A DNA stretch of 64,000 nt from positions 31,378,770 through 31,442,769 of the forward strand of contig OZ020518.1 in the NCBI GenBank assembly GCA_963971425.1. The letters are read 5' to 3'. The first letter of the stretch is position 1, and the number at the start of each line of letters is the position of its first letter. The DNA comes from Bryoerythrophyllum caledonicum. Taxonomy: Eukaryota > Streptophyta > Bryopsida > Pottiales > Pottiaceae. The notes beneath the pieces are model-generated. The model was not told the origin of the DNA. It did no database searches and worked only from the letters and a program-made list of their open reading frames with translations. The position numbers and the translations under genes were made by a program. Shown piece by piece: positions 11,481-23,930 of the stretch.

Positions 11481-11879
11481 TTCTCCCACTCTCCTTGTAA
11501 AATCAGTGCTTGCATGCTCGCAATGTCTGAAAGAAGCAAGTGCAAGCACTAATTCAACTCTAGCATCAACACAAGGTCCCTCCTCATCCCCTCCATTGCA
11601 ACCCTAGTTGTTAAAATTTCAAGAAAATAAAAGAAAAGAGAGAAAATAAGAGAGGGAAGGTGGAAACAAGGAGGAAAAAGAAGGAGAGGGTGAGCAAGGT
11701 AAACTCCAAACTTGCCCTTTTTAGATATATATTAAAAAAATCAGTCCATATTTGTCCCGGTCCAAATCCACTTTACACTATGAGAAGTGACCAAGACACT
11801 CGAAAAATGATTTTTTATTCTTTCATGGTCACACCTCTAGACCAAGAGCCGTGACCATGAAAATAAATGATTATCTTGG
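11481..11879. other. Intergenic, nothing recognised
   Basis: Purine-rich stretch (11630-11700) with GAGAAAATAAGAGAG-type sequence; no gene supported. Confidence 0.4.
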
Positions 11880-11985
11880 GTCAATCCTTGTGGTCCATAG
11901 TGAAAATTGGACATGGACTTAGTGGTGGAACAAACAAACACTTTATTCACGCCGCCCGCCGCCCTTGAAGACCACTATTCTTCTT
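11880..11985 (+). mobile_element. LINE 3'-end fragment (tail only)
   Basis: Degenerate copy of the same 3' block as at 4775: GGACATGGACTTAGTGGTGG, AACAAACAAACACTTTATTC, a GC-rich stem region and a TTCTTC-type tail. No coding part is attached. Confidence 0.5.
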
Positions 11986-13181
11986 TCTCTTCCATAGTGT
12001 AAACCGCCTCTGAATATCGCTATTGCAAGTGAAGGAGGTGCTAAAGAATTTTTTACTAAGTGGAGAATCATTGTAAACACATGTGATAAAAATATTCATC
12101 AAGAGTGAAAACTTATAGCATTTACAAGTTATTCATTGTGCTTAATACTAAATACCAACTTTAGTGTAGTAAGTTTGCAAAAGACCAAATGTGTAGGATT
12201 GCTAGGGTTCTTCGGAATTGTTGGTGAAGGGATTTTAGAGAGACTTGCTGAGAGCCTTTGTGGAGGTTTTGATATAATGAAATTTGAGTAAACCCTAAAG
12301 AGAGTATGGGGTCATGGCTGAATGTTTTGTTGTGCAAAATTCTAGGTATCAGAAGATGATCAAGTAGAGGAAGTCGTTAGGGTGATGTATGGATTTGAGA
12401 GAACACTAAACCTGAGGTAGATCTGGTGGAATCGGTTAACCCTAATTCAGTTGAACCATCTCAAGGGGCTGAAATTCAAGTCCTTGAATGGTGAAATCAC
12501 CAAAAGCCCCTGAAGAATACTAAAACTGTGATTAGGAAAAACTGAAGTTGAAACAATCAACAAAGTGAACAAATTCTACTTTGAATAATATCTAGTTAGA
12601 CACGTTTATGTTGCCAAGGCCCACTTTTTGCTGTATTTGTCAGTGAGGAGCGACAGGGTTACTATCCTTTCATTTCTTGTATCATTTAGACTAGGAACAT
12701 GACATCATTCCCAAGTCTCATACCTTTCTTTAAAACCATGGCGTAATTGTTGGTGCAACGATGTCCAAGTAACAAGAGCTTGCCTTGAAAAAATACTGGG
12801 TTTCAAACTATAACTAAATTGAGTCTTTAAGCGAAAGCTATTATTTTCAATCCTCTTATCGTGTACGCACTTCATATTCTATTTGAGAAACTGATTAAAA
12901 AGCCAGAAATACGAAGAAAAAGGAGCATTGATATCTACATAAACAGACTCGGAAACAATCAATAACATATGTGCTATACAAGCTTTGATATTCCAAATGA
13001 ACAGTAATCACATCAGTCCAGGTCAAATATGGGAGTTACCTGTAATCTCTATCAATAATCACTGACCTACATACGAACACATCTTAAAACTCCAAGTAGC
13101 ACATTACAACCTTTCAATTTCAACACACCAGACTGCATCTCAGAAGCCAAAAGAGTCGGAGGAAGATGATACAATGATTAT
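11986..13181. other. Intergenic plus 3' flank of the ML gene
   Basis: No gene seen. Sequence just right of about 12980 is probably the 3' UTR of the minus-strand ML gene; a polyadenylation site cannot be fixed. Confidence 0.4.
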
Positions 13182-14859
13182 CTAGGTGTGTGCCACGGGT
13201 GCCTGCTTTGCAGCTATTTTCTTGTGAAGCTCAATAGGGTTGAAGCTCTCAAGTGTCTCAGCCACGCTCGCACTCCAGATGATGCTAAAGTTGATGTTAG
13301 CACACGCCAACTGCTCGCCTTCCTCACCTATAAACTGAAGCTTGATTCTGTAGCTTCCCTGTAGAAAAGGAAGATAAAAAGTCGTAATGTAAGTAATCCA
13401 ACATTCTCATACAAATTCCTTTTAATAAGACCATTACAAGAACATAATAGCAAACAGCATGACAGAGGTAAAGCTGCAACCTTAACTTTTCGAAATAATA
13501 GTAAAGGGTTTAAAAGATTAATATGGATATAAAAGCAAAATGCAGCGAGAGATTACAAATTAAATTTGTTTTGTAAAACGTAAAGCAATTGCTTACCGGA
13601 GGTGTGATGCCGGGAAGGGCTTCTGTATTCTTCAAAACAAACTCTCCAGGAGCAATAGGGCACCCTGCTCTTTCGCAGATGTCAGTTCTCTCCGTGTGTA
13701 CAGTAACGCCGTGAAACGACACACTGACAATCACGCTTCCCCCAGTGATTTCCTTTGCTGCAGGTAGGTTTCATGCACAATCAGGCAAAAAGATAATGCA
13801 ATTCGTAAAACCCCTACTGTAAGGGCAAGGAAAATGAATAGGCAAAATCAACGTCACAGAAACGCTTCATTTCAAGGTTAACCACAACAAACATAATGCA
13901 TCCGTGCTGCAATAACATGAAATCACTCACCCGTGTAAGCAGGTACCATGAAAGTCATCTCCTCTCCGCTGATAACGGGGTCAGGGTTAATTGTCACGTT
14001 TTTCACCAAGATATCATAGTTGGCATGTTTATCTGCACAGCACATTACCAATTTTGCCATTAGCATAATAGCCAATACAAATAACATGTTCACCCTCACA
14101 GTAGAATCCCAGCATATTCAGATCCAGCACCTCAGGTATTTTCACAGTGAAGATAACAAACTTACTGAAAGAAGAAGAAAACCATCTTAACACCACCCCT
14201 CAAGACTATTGAAAAGCTGAACTCAAAACTGAAGTATGAAGTTATGTAAAACCTTTGTTTTAAAGCTTCTCAAAACGTACATAAAACTATAGTTTTTCAA
14301 TTTAGTACTCTAATCTTGACAAAAAGAAAAACATGATGTTTAATCCCAAAAATGAAATAGAAACGTAGCAATTACACTCGTTTACGTGCTCGTCAACTTG
14401 ACAGCTCACACAGCAACAACAGAATTCACCTGACTTAAACCTACTATTTGATCAAGACCAATGCAGCCAACCAAAGCAGTGCTAATGACATCCTCCCTTG
14501 TCACAAACCAACACAAAACCGATTCCCCACACAAAGCAACTAACGAAAGACACATCTACAAACACCGTTCCGCATCAAAACAACCACCCAAAAGGACAGA
14601 AACGCAAAACCCTCCGATCTAAACCACTTCTTCCACAAACCATCATATCTCCCGATGAGCGAGACGCAGAACCCCACCTCACAAAGCTCTGAGGATCTCA
14701 CCACAGCAAGCTCGAGAGAGAAAACCCTAGCCAATGGATTTGCCGCAACTTACCACAGACGTGCCATTCGCTAGGTTTAGGAGCAGCGCTGGCGAGCACC
14801 GCGAGCGACGCGACCAGCAAGAGCACCGCGGCGGCGCACGAGTTCACGAATTGCGCCAT
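13182..14859 (-). CDS. ML-domain (MD-2/NPC2-like) secreted lipid-binding protein
   Basis: Secretory lipid-binding protein of the plant ML family, related to NPC2 and to phosphatidylglycerol/phosphatidylinositol transfer proteins. Four exons: 14859-14754, 14032-13931, 13757-13597 and 13358-13182, all with GT-AG introns, giving 181 residues. A signal peptide is clear (hydrophobic AAAVLLLVASLAVL followed by ASAA). The mature part has the family Cys pattern: HVCD, a TDICERAGCP segment and LACANINFSI. Other hallmarks are ISGEEMTFMVPA, ALPGITPPGSYRIK and the Gly-rich strand ITGGSVIVSVSF. Compared with typical members (about 150-160 residues) it has a longer, unrelated C-terminal tail. It is likely in the endomembrane lumen or outside the cell. 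Substrate cannot be told from sequence. Confidence 0.88.
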
Positions 14860-15779
14860 CTTCTTCTCCTTCTCGATCCAGATCGCTCGAATATACTGAA
14901 TCCTCCTTCGCCCTCTCTCTCTCCTTCCTCAACGCTCACGCAACCCACAGCAGCGGCGGTGCCGCACTCACTAAGTCGGTCACTAATCGGTAAGTCAGTC
15001 ACTTATCAGATTCTACACGAGTTTATCTCGGATGTTCCTAGATTTCATAATTTTGATGGGAGGATTTCATAGTCAGGTTTGCTTTTGGGTGATATGACGC
15101 TTTTGGGTATTTACTGTATCCAGTTCTTCATTATCTACGAGTACGGGCATAAATGACGGATTTTCGTAGATTTGAGAGGTTTCTGGTATGTGACGGTTTA
15201 TGGTGTTCGGTGATCGGGGTTAAGGGCGCGATTAGTGACTGGTGAGTTACTGATTGGGGGCGGAAAAGTGCTTTTTGCGCTTTGAGTGGTGGGCAAGGAG
15301 GGCGCGTGGGAAAAGGGGTCTGGTTGGGAGTGGACACTTGGAGGTGAATTGAGGTGTTGATGTGGGGGGATTTCATTGGCCGTCCTCTCTTACTTTTTGG
15401 ATCATGAAGGTTACTTTTTCATGTGTGGTACACTCTAACCTCCTTCATTTCATCTTTTGTAATATCGCGAAATCCTAAATGAAATGCATATGCTTATTAA
15501 TCACGATGATAAGTTGGGTTATGTATATTCTTGCTTTGATATAAACTCCAAAAGCCCCATAGTCTTGAGGTTCACTTTTGCAAATCTTGCACATGTTCAC
15601 TCAATTGCAATTTTCTACTTTCAATTCTTGTGTTCAATTAGTTGCAATCTTATGAAGATGTAACAGGATAGGTGTTTTATGAAAATATTACTTTTGATGT
15701 TCCGTTGGGACTACAAAACAAAACTAATGCAATTTTATTTAATTTTTTAGGAGGGCATGTAGCTTCAAAACTTTTGCTA
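14860..15779. other. ML gene upstream flank and intergenic DNA
   Basis: Region upstream of the ML start codon. CT-rich sequence at 14905-14935 is on the plus strand, so it reads as GA-rich on the gene strand. No firm promoter element. The rest is AT-rich and unassigned. Confidence 0.3.
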
Positions 15780-15965
15780 TACTTCTCTATTACATGTGAT
15801 AATTTTTAAACGAGCAAATAATATGATTTTCTTCAATGCTACCAAAACGAATAACCTTTTTGGTGATGCTTTCATTCCTTCTCTACCTTTAGAAATTGGT
15901 CTTCAAGGAACTAACATCATGTGCACTAATTTAGTGGTATAATGTGAAGAATCGACTCTACCACC
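15780..15965 (+). mobile_element. Fragment of the TTAA MITE family
   Basis: Short internal piece resembling the 943-base MITE: CTCTACCTTTAGAAATTGGT followed by AAGGAACTAACATCATG, matching the block near 4032-4070. Both tips are absent. Confidence 0.4.
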
Positions 15966-16033
15966 TGAATTAATAAATAAACCTAGGATCGAGCCATCCA
16001 CTATACAAATACGATGTATACACCATCAAAATA

Positions 16034-16808
16034 ATAATATTGGTACAATGGAACAACTTGTCATACTTACCTCGGTATCAAATAACCTCAACGTATGCCG
16101 ATTATATACAAAAACAGCTCCACCTACACCTCCCCAAACCCCGGTGAACCGCAACAAAAAATGGTCCCAACTTAAGTATGCAAACACAACACAAGTTCAC
16201 CACATTGCACCACCCCCTCCGTACATATTATGACCATACCCCCTTAAAATTTGAACCCACACATAGTTATTACACAAACGGATCCTTCAAAGAACCAATA
16301 GAAGCAAGCCCCGGACATCGGCATAAGGAATAAAGCCGGATATGCCATATATAACTCCACCAAAGAAATAAAAATATCCAAAAGACTACATGGACTTCAA
16401 AATATCCTTAGAGCAAAAATGATGGCCCTCCATAAAATCCTCCAAATCATCACTACACAATATGCTAATGAACCTGCACACATCTTTATAGATTGTATCT
16501 ATTAAACACACAAATAACACACCCAACCTTCTACAATAGCTATCCCGACCAAGCCATACTATCATCTATGGTCCAAATGCTAAGAAACCGCACACAAATT
16601 ACAACCCTCCATTAAGTTAAAGCACGTATCAATGTAGAAGGAAACAAACAAGCGGATAAAATAGCTAAGGAAGGACTAGATAAATCCCATAGAAATGCCA
16701 AACACCCGCATAAAAACATGCCCACCCTACCCCATACTACTTTCAAAGAGAAAGTTGGCCTTTTATGGAAGAAGCCCCGGACAAAGGCCCCATGAGATTT
16801 TAGACAAA
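16034..16808 (+). pseudogene. LINE RNase H-region fragment
   Basis: Decayed copy of the RNase H part of the 34-45 kb LINE. In sequence: NRNKKWSQLKY, HSYYTNGSFKEP (catalytic Asp of TDGS changed to Asn), GLQNILRAK, then LLNTQITHPTFYNS and NVEGNKQADKIAKEG. There are several frameshifts and stops. The copy ends abruptly at the codons for KYLKKQ (about 16808), exactly where a minus-strand LINE tail begins, so it was interrupted by a later insertion. Confidence 0.75.
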
Positions 16809-16976
16809 TATCTCAAAAAACAAAAGAAGAAGAAGAAGAACACCAGACCCCTATGGGTTGGCGTGAATATAATGTCCGTTCGACCTACCCTTGATGATAT
16901 GCCCACAGGACATAACAACAGTGGTATAGGACTACTAACCCCTCTCAGGGTGGACACTGTATAATAGAAACCAAGA
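16809..16976 (-). mobile_element. LINE 3' end inserted into another LINE copy
   Basis: The minus strand shows the conserved LINE 3' block ending in a hairpin and then (TTC)n, seen on the plus strand as GAAGAAGAAGAAGAAC at about 16817-16833. Only some 165 bases of the 3' end are present. It truncates the plus-strand RNase H fragment to its left, giving a nested order of events. Confidence 0.65.
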
Positions 16977-17209
16977 ACCAATACACTATAAAGTGATTGT
17001 TTGGGGTATATTTTGTTGTATAAAAGTAGAAGGTTGGTTTCGTTGGTCGTCACATTGTTGACATTGTCAGGTTGTTTGGAAAATACATGGTTGTGATGTA
17101 GCAGTGGTCCGGGTTTGGTTCCCGTTGTTCTCGTTTGAGCATCGTTACGATCATCCGACGCTATCGAGCTAGAGGGGCAGGAAATTCCAACAACTTGGGC
17201 CCCTATATT

Positions 17210-17241
17210 AACATGCAATTAAGCAATTATGCACTTGGCCA
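17210..17241 (+). repeat. Left terminal inverted repeat
   Basis: Starts AACATGCAATTAAGC and matches the reverse complement of 31956-31987 at 31 of 32 positions. It is followed by the subterminal motif GTGCACTTGGG, which also recurs inside the right end as GTGCACTTGG. Confidence 0.85.
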
Positions 17242-17781
17242 TATAAAAGTGCACTTGGGTACAACGGCGGCCATTGCGAACAAAAGTGGCCAAATTGCAA
17301 AAAATTAAAAAAAATCAAAGAAAAAAAAAGATTTCCAAAGAAAAAAAATTGAGCTTCTACAACAATATTACGTACAATCATGGTTGTTAATATTGGAAGC
17401 AATTTTTTGGCATTTTCAACTAATTTGTGGTGGCCCCTCGTTAATACTAGATAAATCTGTATTTAATATAGTTTCACAATATTTCAAAGATAGATTTGAA
17501 GGATTGTAGTACACAAACAGGCGTAATCACAGAAAAACATACTTTATGCAAGGGTTGGCAGTTGATTAAAAGATATTCTACGTAGTATATAATGCATACA
17601 ATGGTGGAAACTAAATATAGATTCTTCTACAAATGGACTTAGCACCAATAGTAAAATTACCTTTACTCTATAGGATTAATGGCATAACGTCTTACATCAC
17701 CCTTAGAATATACTATTCTTACACATACACTATATATCTATTAATATACACAACTAGTATACTCTCATAAAGGCACACTAT

Positions 17782-20700
17782 CTACTCCACAGAATTTAGG
17801 GCTGCTTGCAAACTGTCATCATCGATAGCTTCGGTTTGCATTGCAATATATTGTAGTATGTGAGCCTTTGCCGATTGAAGAATGCGAATCCTGCTTTCAA
17901 CCTGCACTCCAAATACATTGCGCTTTCTGCACCCGCTAGCTCCGGACATGGTTCTTTCAGGTGTGTCTACCCATGAAAAAATGCATGCATCTTTCTCTAC
18001 TCAACTATGGCTCTCTCCAGATGGCTCCCAGAATGAATCCATGCAATTTGCATACCGTTGTGCAGAAGACCCATGTCCATCAGCAACCCCCCTTTGGATG
18101 ATGGGCCAATACCAACAAACCTTAATCTTAAGTCTCCATCGGTTTTTTCCTTCCTCAATCACTTTTCCCACATAGAATGGTACACCGCCTTCTATCTCTG
18201 CTCGATCAACACTCAAGGCTATAAACTGTCCACAACGGATATCAGATTGTGGATTAAATGGTGGAAATGGGTCGTGATTACCTTCATACATTGTTCCTTC
18301 TTCGGCGCGTTGCTCAACATAGTTACGTTCTGTTTGATGTGCCCTACGTTCTGTTTGATGTGCCCTACGCACTGCTTGATTTGAGGGTCTTCCTCTACGA
18401 GGACCAAAGTATCCTCGAGACTCGGCATTTGGAAGCATGGCCACTACCTGCTCTACGACATTTACCTCGCGATTTTCTTCACTTCCACCATCCATTACAT
18501 CCAAAGATGCACTCCCTCTAGGTCCGGTGTTGGAGAACTCTGAAGGCCAAAACGGTGAGGTACGATGCTCATTGCTACGATCTTTGTGTGGAAATTGAAC
18601 TAAGTAGAGTTTCAATCTTTCAGCCTTTACTTTTGCCTCACGATTCTTGTCCTCATGCTGCAACCTTTGAATGCACTTTTGTTTATATGCAATGAAGTCA
18701 TCCAACGCCTTCAACTCCCGTTCGTCCGCTGCAAATACTTCCGCAAACGATGGTCGTTCATCCCTATTTGGCAACGACCTCAAAGTTTTCGTCCCTGCCT
18801 CAGGTCCCCATGGATCCTTGCAATAATGTTTGTGTTGTACTCGAACCTCACGAGTCCCTTCTCGATTGTCCACATAGAATTGCATGTAGTGCGGAAATGT
18901 TATGCCCACCAATGAATCTTGACTTCTCAGTAAGTGAGGAGTTATGAACAATTTCCAATCCCATACATTCTCTAGTAGCCGGGCGCTAACAAATGCCTCC
19001 GTAGGAGATGTTCCTCGTTCTATAAGACCAATCATTTCCTTCAAGGAGTCCACGTCCGACCTCTTCAACGTATTTGATATACAACTGAAACGTTAATCAA
19101 TATCTTTGTGTGTATGGCCCACTATAAGAAAAGATAGTTCCACCTCCTGAAAAAATCCCAATCCCACCAATGTAGCACATAGAGCAAACATATAAATGTT
19201 TTTGTTCTCACGCGTGCAGTTGTCGGCCTGAATTCGCAGTGTTGGTGGCAAAAAGCCCCTCCTCCGCAGTACATCTCCAATCACGTACAACAATGTACAC
19301 ACAACTTGATTGCTATCGTGTTTGTGGTGAGCCCCAAACCACAGGTCGCAATATAAACCAATCCCATGTACAAGAGCACCACACAAATGGATCTTCACAA
19401 ACCGGTGTTCAATGTTCTTCACAGTCTGACGCATCCTCGGTACCATGGTCGTGTTCTGGTCCATGCCATCCACTATGATGCACATGTACAACTCAGGGCT
19501 AATATAATACGACCTCTTGAATATCCAATAATGCCTACATTCTTCCATCTGGTTGCGCAGATGCAACATAAACAACTCCTTTATCTTTATCCTTGCATCC
19601 GCATTGGTGGTTCCCTCCATGGCACATTTATACTCCCAACAATGATAACACTTTGAGAATCTCGAGAATGGAGGTACCTGAACGTGGGGATACTTGATGC
19701 GCCACATCCTCCGGAACGAACTCATAGAAATGATTTCTCCATTACAAATTCTCTTGACCTCCTCGTTCACGTAATTGAATACATCAAATTTGGCTGTATT
19801 CATAGGAAGGAGAATGAGAGGCACCACTTCATTGTCACTCTTACGGCGAATACAACGATGAGGTTGAGGACAACCAGCTTCATCAACAAACGATTTAAAG
19901 TAAGCCTCTGCTGCTGACATTCTAGTACTCTCTCTTATCGGATCTGAAAGCGTATTGCCGTGAATCGATGTCACTCTTCCATATATTAGACAGTCCTTCT
20001 TCAATTGCTTAAAGCGCCTCTGTGAATATCCAACCCCAAGAGCGTAGCAAGCATTGCAAACTTCTTTCCCATCTAACTTTGTTACAAACTTGTCTCGACG
20101 AGTTCCTTCCGTCCTTGTGTGAAAAGAAACCAGCATCTGTCTCATCCACGTACTTCGAACTGAAAAATCAGTAGCCCATGCATTATATCGCATGTCCAAT
20201 AGATACCTTGCTGGAACGTCCCTCAAACAATTGCGTTTGCATCCTCCTTGTGCCATTGCAATTTGCACGCTTCTAAGCGATACCTTAGATGCACCTTAGA
20301 TGGTGCAACTTCTGTCAATGATGGCTCCCTTGAATCTCTCCTTCTCCTATTTTGCATAGAATAGGGACGACGTGTTGGTCTAACATAAGCAAATCCATCT
20401 ACATGGGGCAAATCTTGGATATTGGACGGAGTAGATTGGGAAAATGGCGAATTTTCATCTATGGCGTTTGAAGCATGACTATTGCGTGGAGACCTCTGGG
20501 TGGATCCTGGTGTGTTGATGAACTCAGGAAAATCAAATTCTGGGGCCATCACTTGTATAGGCGCTATCTGTGATCCAATGTTACCATGGACACCTGTGAT
20601 ATCGGGTTCTACAGCCACTACACGTAGCAAAGACCGATGCCAACGAATGATCAAGCCCACACACATGCCAAGGCATTCTCCTACAATCTCTCCAGTCCAA

Positions 20701-21044
20701 TGCAATGCATCATCTACCCTAGTGATACGCACCGCCACCTCGAATGGGAACAACTTCGACCCATTCAACTCCATGCCACTTTTCAATGCATGCTCCCTAG
20801 TTGCTAAGCCCACCACATCTCTTCTCTCAGAAAGCAATTCTACTACCGTTTCTAATTCAGATGTCATAATATCAACAGATCTCTGTTGAATTTGCCTTGC
20901 ACGTGCTGCTCGTACTAATCGGGCCCTCACAGAACTATTGGAAAGCATATTATCCCTTTGGATGTGTGGCCGTATCGAAGGAGTCTGAATCGTACGGCTC
21001 TCCATTAACACTATTCTGTATGTAAGAACATTATCGCTGCACAT
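17782..21044 (-). pseudogene. DUF7869-like transposase of the 14.8-kb element
   Basis: Large transposase-like protein, about 1,090 codons if read through its defects. N-terminal part (21044-20223) is variable, with a predicted DNA-contact Arg-rich patch (RRPYSMQNRRRRDSRE). A frameshift between 20268 and 20223 leads into the conserved core: Cys-rich GGCKRNCL and GKEVCNACYALG, then VDGMDQNTT, HLCGALVHG, LRIQADNCTRENKN and FLIVGHTHKDID, the series typical of DUF7869 proteins. The three spaced Asp residues suggest a DDE/D-type catalytic triad. A TAA at 19093-19095 replaces one codon within an otherwise continuous frame, and a TGA at 18001-18003 does the same near the C-terminus; the frame then runs to TAG at 17782. 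A C-terminal coiled region (ELKALDDFIAYKQK..) and an AT-hook-like RRGRPSN lie in between. Family call is from motif memory, not a search. Confidence 0.75.
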
Positions 21045-21227
21045 TAGTCAAAATACATGTACCAATTGTTAACCTTTAAAGCACCATTCATCTGATAAAA
21101 GATATATTTCTAAACACATATTTACTGTTCAAAATATGATGATGGTATTGGACCTTTTGATAAAACACCTTTGAAATGATAAAATTAAGAATTTGTAGAA
21201 CATGAACTCTATATACAGAGTCCTTAA

Positions 21228-22169
21228 CCCTGAAGGTATAATGATATTTTTACACCAAAAACACTTCAGAACTGTTGGATTCTAGTGCAATGGAAAAATG
21301 GGAAACGAAATTTTTTATTTCTATTTTTGACCGTAGGATCTCAATTAAGACTTATTTGAGCATTATGTAAAAAAAAATTCACAAACTTTCACCGCACGGA
21401 TTGAAAGATTATAGTGTTTGAAGTCAACCATATGGTTCATTTTCTTCTTTGCGTGCAGTGGATTAGCAGGCTTTGACTTCCCTTGGTGTCAAATTTTGCA
21501 CTACACAAGGTCTAAACCCATTACCATCTTGTTAAGCATGCTGTTAGTTCCTTGTACACCATTTTTTAGTGGTAGAGGACGCGTGTAGAATATTCCAAAC
21601 AATTGTGCAAAGAGTAGAAGTTCGGAATTTGTTAATTCACATTGTAATTTTTTGTGAACTTAATATGTTTTAGATTCGTAATCCAAATGGTCAATAAGAA
21701 GGTTTACACCACATATTGTTGTGAAAAAAATAAAAAGTGTAAAATAAAAAGATATCCAGGTTTTATTTGGGAAACAAGAAGTTTTTTTGCTACCTTGTCC
21801 AACACTGACTAAGAATGTGTGAAAATGTTTGATTTTGATTGGTATGCTATTTTTCACTAAAGACAAGAACTTATTTTGACAACATCAAGGGAAATAATAT
21901 TACTTTCGAGTACAAAAAATCTCACAATCAACAGAGTGTCGTAGCAAAAGTTTTTTGAGGTGCCCGACTTGCCCGCTCTCCCCATTTGACATTGAAAACC
22001 CTAAAACTTTTTGATCAAATGTCTAATTTAGGTAAAAATTGTTTTCCCACTAAGGTTTTGGTAATGCCTTTCTATAGTAAAATTTTCAAAGAGGAATGTT
22101 GGAAATTGACACCATAGAAACCTGACCGAACGTTCAACAAGCCAATTTTTGACACTTGATCCATTGTAG
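21228..22169 (-). mobile_element. piggyBac-like MITE, full-length copy 2 (942 bp, inverted)
   Basis: Flanked by TTAA at 21224-21227 and 22170-22173. It aligns along its whole length with the reverse complement of 3438-4380, including AACACTTCAGAACTGTTGGA, CCGCACGGATTGAAAGATTA and GTTTACACCACATATTGTTG-type blocks. The two copies differ by a single base in length. It lies about 180 bases upstream of the transposase start and is nested in the 14.8-kb element. Confidence 0.7.
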
Positions 22170-22173
22170 TTAA

Positions 22174-23191
22174 ATATGCTACACCTCTTTTGCATTCATA
22201 AACAATGGTGTATAATGAAACTAATCATTCTTCACATGATGATAGTGAACCTAAATCATGTGTGATGCAACCTTTTGAATCCAAGTGAACTGAAACAAAG
22301 GGAATCCACTGAACCTATGGAAGAAAATGAACCATGTTGTCTACTTGCTATTACTGACACCATTGGAACTTGTTACAATCGCTAATAAAAGAAAGGGTTT
22401 GTACATCCACATAAAGGTTATTCTACGAACAACATAGTACAAAAGATCAATCAAGAATCAATCTTAAACTTGTATAAAAATAAGTGTTTGCCTCAAGATA
22501 CGTTGCAGGTGTTAGCCGTATACGTAGTGATGCTTGATGGCGTTCAACATTTTATCACCATTCCGTCGTTGTTGTTGGACACATTTTTCAACCCTTCCCA
22601 CTTTACCTACAACACATGCATAAAGTTTATATGGTAAACTATGTGATAAAAAACCCTATATGTATCTCCGTATTACATATAGCCCAAAATTTTAATATAA
22701 TATATTATAAAATTTAACACAAGGAGAAACAAAGCAAAAGGTTCAAAGTTCTTAAAGTCAAATTTTGACTATTAAACTTGTGGCACAAAGGTTCCAACAT
22801 GGATATAAGGTTTCTTTGCAAAGCCTAGAGGTCTCTTCTCTTCCCACTTTCTACGGTGAGTTCTCTTGCAATCAAAACCTCATTCATGTGCATTTTTTCT
22901 TCATTCACTGATTTCTATCAGATTTGTGTGTACTGCATAGATTGGAGGAGGAATTTCGCACATCAAGGAGATTTTTACTTGGTAAGCATCTGACTTCGTT
23001 TCAATGCTGAATACAAGGATACAATAGCGTAAGTTCATCTGATATAGTATTTGAGCACACACATGAGGACACCAACTTTGATATGTTCAAAATCGCAAAT
23101 TCCACAAAAGTTGAATGATTACAGATTATAGATGTCAACAACTCGTGAGTGCAACCTACGTACTACAAAAGTAATGAAACCAAAACCACAC
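22174..23191. other. Interior of the 14.8-kb element, non-coding
   Basis: No ORF with coding character. It may hold regulatory sequence for the left-arm transposase, but nothing specific is visible. Confidence 0.35.
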
Positions 23192-23271
23192 TGAACTGAA
23201 ATCAAGTAGTATGAACTGAAATCAAGTAGTATGAACTGAAATCAAGTAGTATGAACTGAAATCAAGTAGTA
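23192..23271. repeat. 20-bp minisatellite A, four exact units
   Basis: Unit TGAACTGAAATCAAGTAGTA repeated four times without interruption. It sits 30 bases before a second, unrelated minisatellite with the same 20-base period. Confidence 0.95.
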
Positions 23272-23300
23272 ATCGCTCGTAGTATGGCACTAGCACTACC

Positions 23301-23400
23301 TGAAACCCTAGCCGCCAAAACCAAACCCTAGCCGCCACTACCAAACCCTAGCCGCCACTACCAAACCCTAGCCGCCACTACCAAACCCTAGCCGCCTAAA
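23301..23400. repeat. 20-bp minisatellite B with telo-box units
   Basis: Five units of CCAAACCCTAGCCGCCACTA, with small changes in the first and last. Each unit contains AAACCCTA, the plant telo-box seen in promoters of translation and ribosomal genes. Confidence 0.95.
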
Positions 23401-23730
23401 CAGAATCTCGTGGAGTACGCGGGACGCCTCATGAAGTAACTGTAGACTAGAGGTGTGCGCGCGCACACCCCCTACTGCTGGTGCTCCTCCATCCACCATA
23501 TCCGTGCAAGTTCGAAAGTGCGCTGTAAGAGGAGATCAAAAAGTTGATGAATACATGGGCAGTGGAGCGCAACGAGAAGGAGAAGCACGAATTCGAGAGA
23601 AGGTTAGGAAACTTGGTTTATGTGTTCAATTAAGTGACGCTTACGGTTTCGCGTAGGCCACGCTGCGTGGTGTGGCGAAGGCAGGCCACGCTTGCACCGC
23701 GCAATCCTCGGCGCGGCCAGGCATCCACCG
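23401..23730. other. GC-rich stretch before the assembly gap
   Basis: Base composition differs from the AT-rich surroundings. An open frame at 23453-23656 lacks recognisable features. GGCCACGCT occurs twice (about 23656 and 23687). The sequence is cut off by the gap. Confidence 0.3.
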
Positions 23731-23930
23731 NNNNNNNNNNNNNNNNNNNNNNNNNNNNNNNNNNNNNNNNNNNNNNNNNNNNNNNNNNNNNNNNNNNNNN
23801 NNNNNNNNNNNNNNNNNNNNNNNNNNNNNNNNNNNNNNNNNNNNNNNNNNNNNNNNNNNNNNNNNNNNNNNNNNNNNNNNNNNNNNNNNNNNNNNNNNNN
23901 NNNNNNNNNNNNNNNNNNNNNNNNNNNNNN
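23731..23930. other. Assembly gap (200 N)
   Basis: Exactly 200 unknown bases; the round number suggests a placeholder of unknown true size. It lies next to minisatellite and MITE sequence, which are likely to have broken the assembly. Confidence 0.99.

Noticed and set aside
20482-20889. 135-codon plus-strand frame
   Set aside because: Antisense to the transposase N-terminal region, with no independent support.
23192-23400. CRISPR-like array or telomere tract
   Set aside because: Units are contiguous without spacers, so not CRISPR. AAACCCTA occurs once per 20-base unit rather than as uninterrupted heptamers, so not telomeric.
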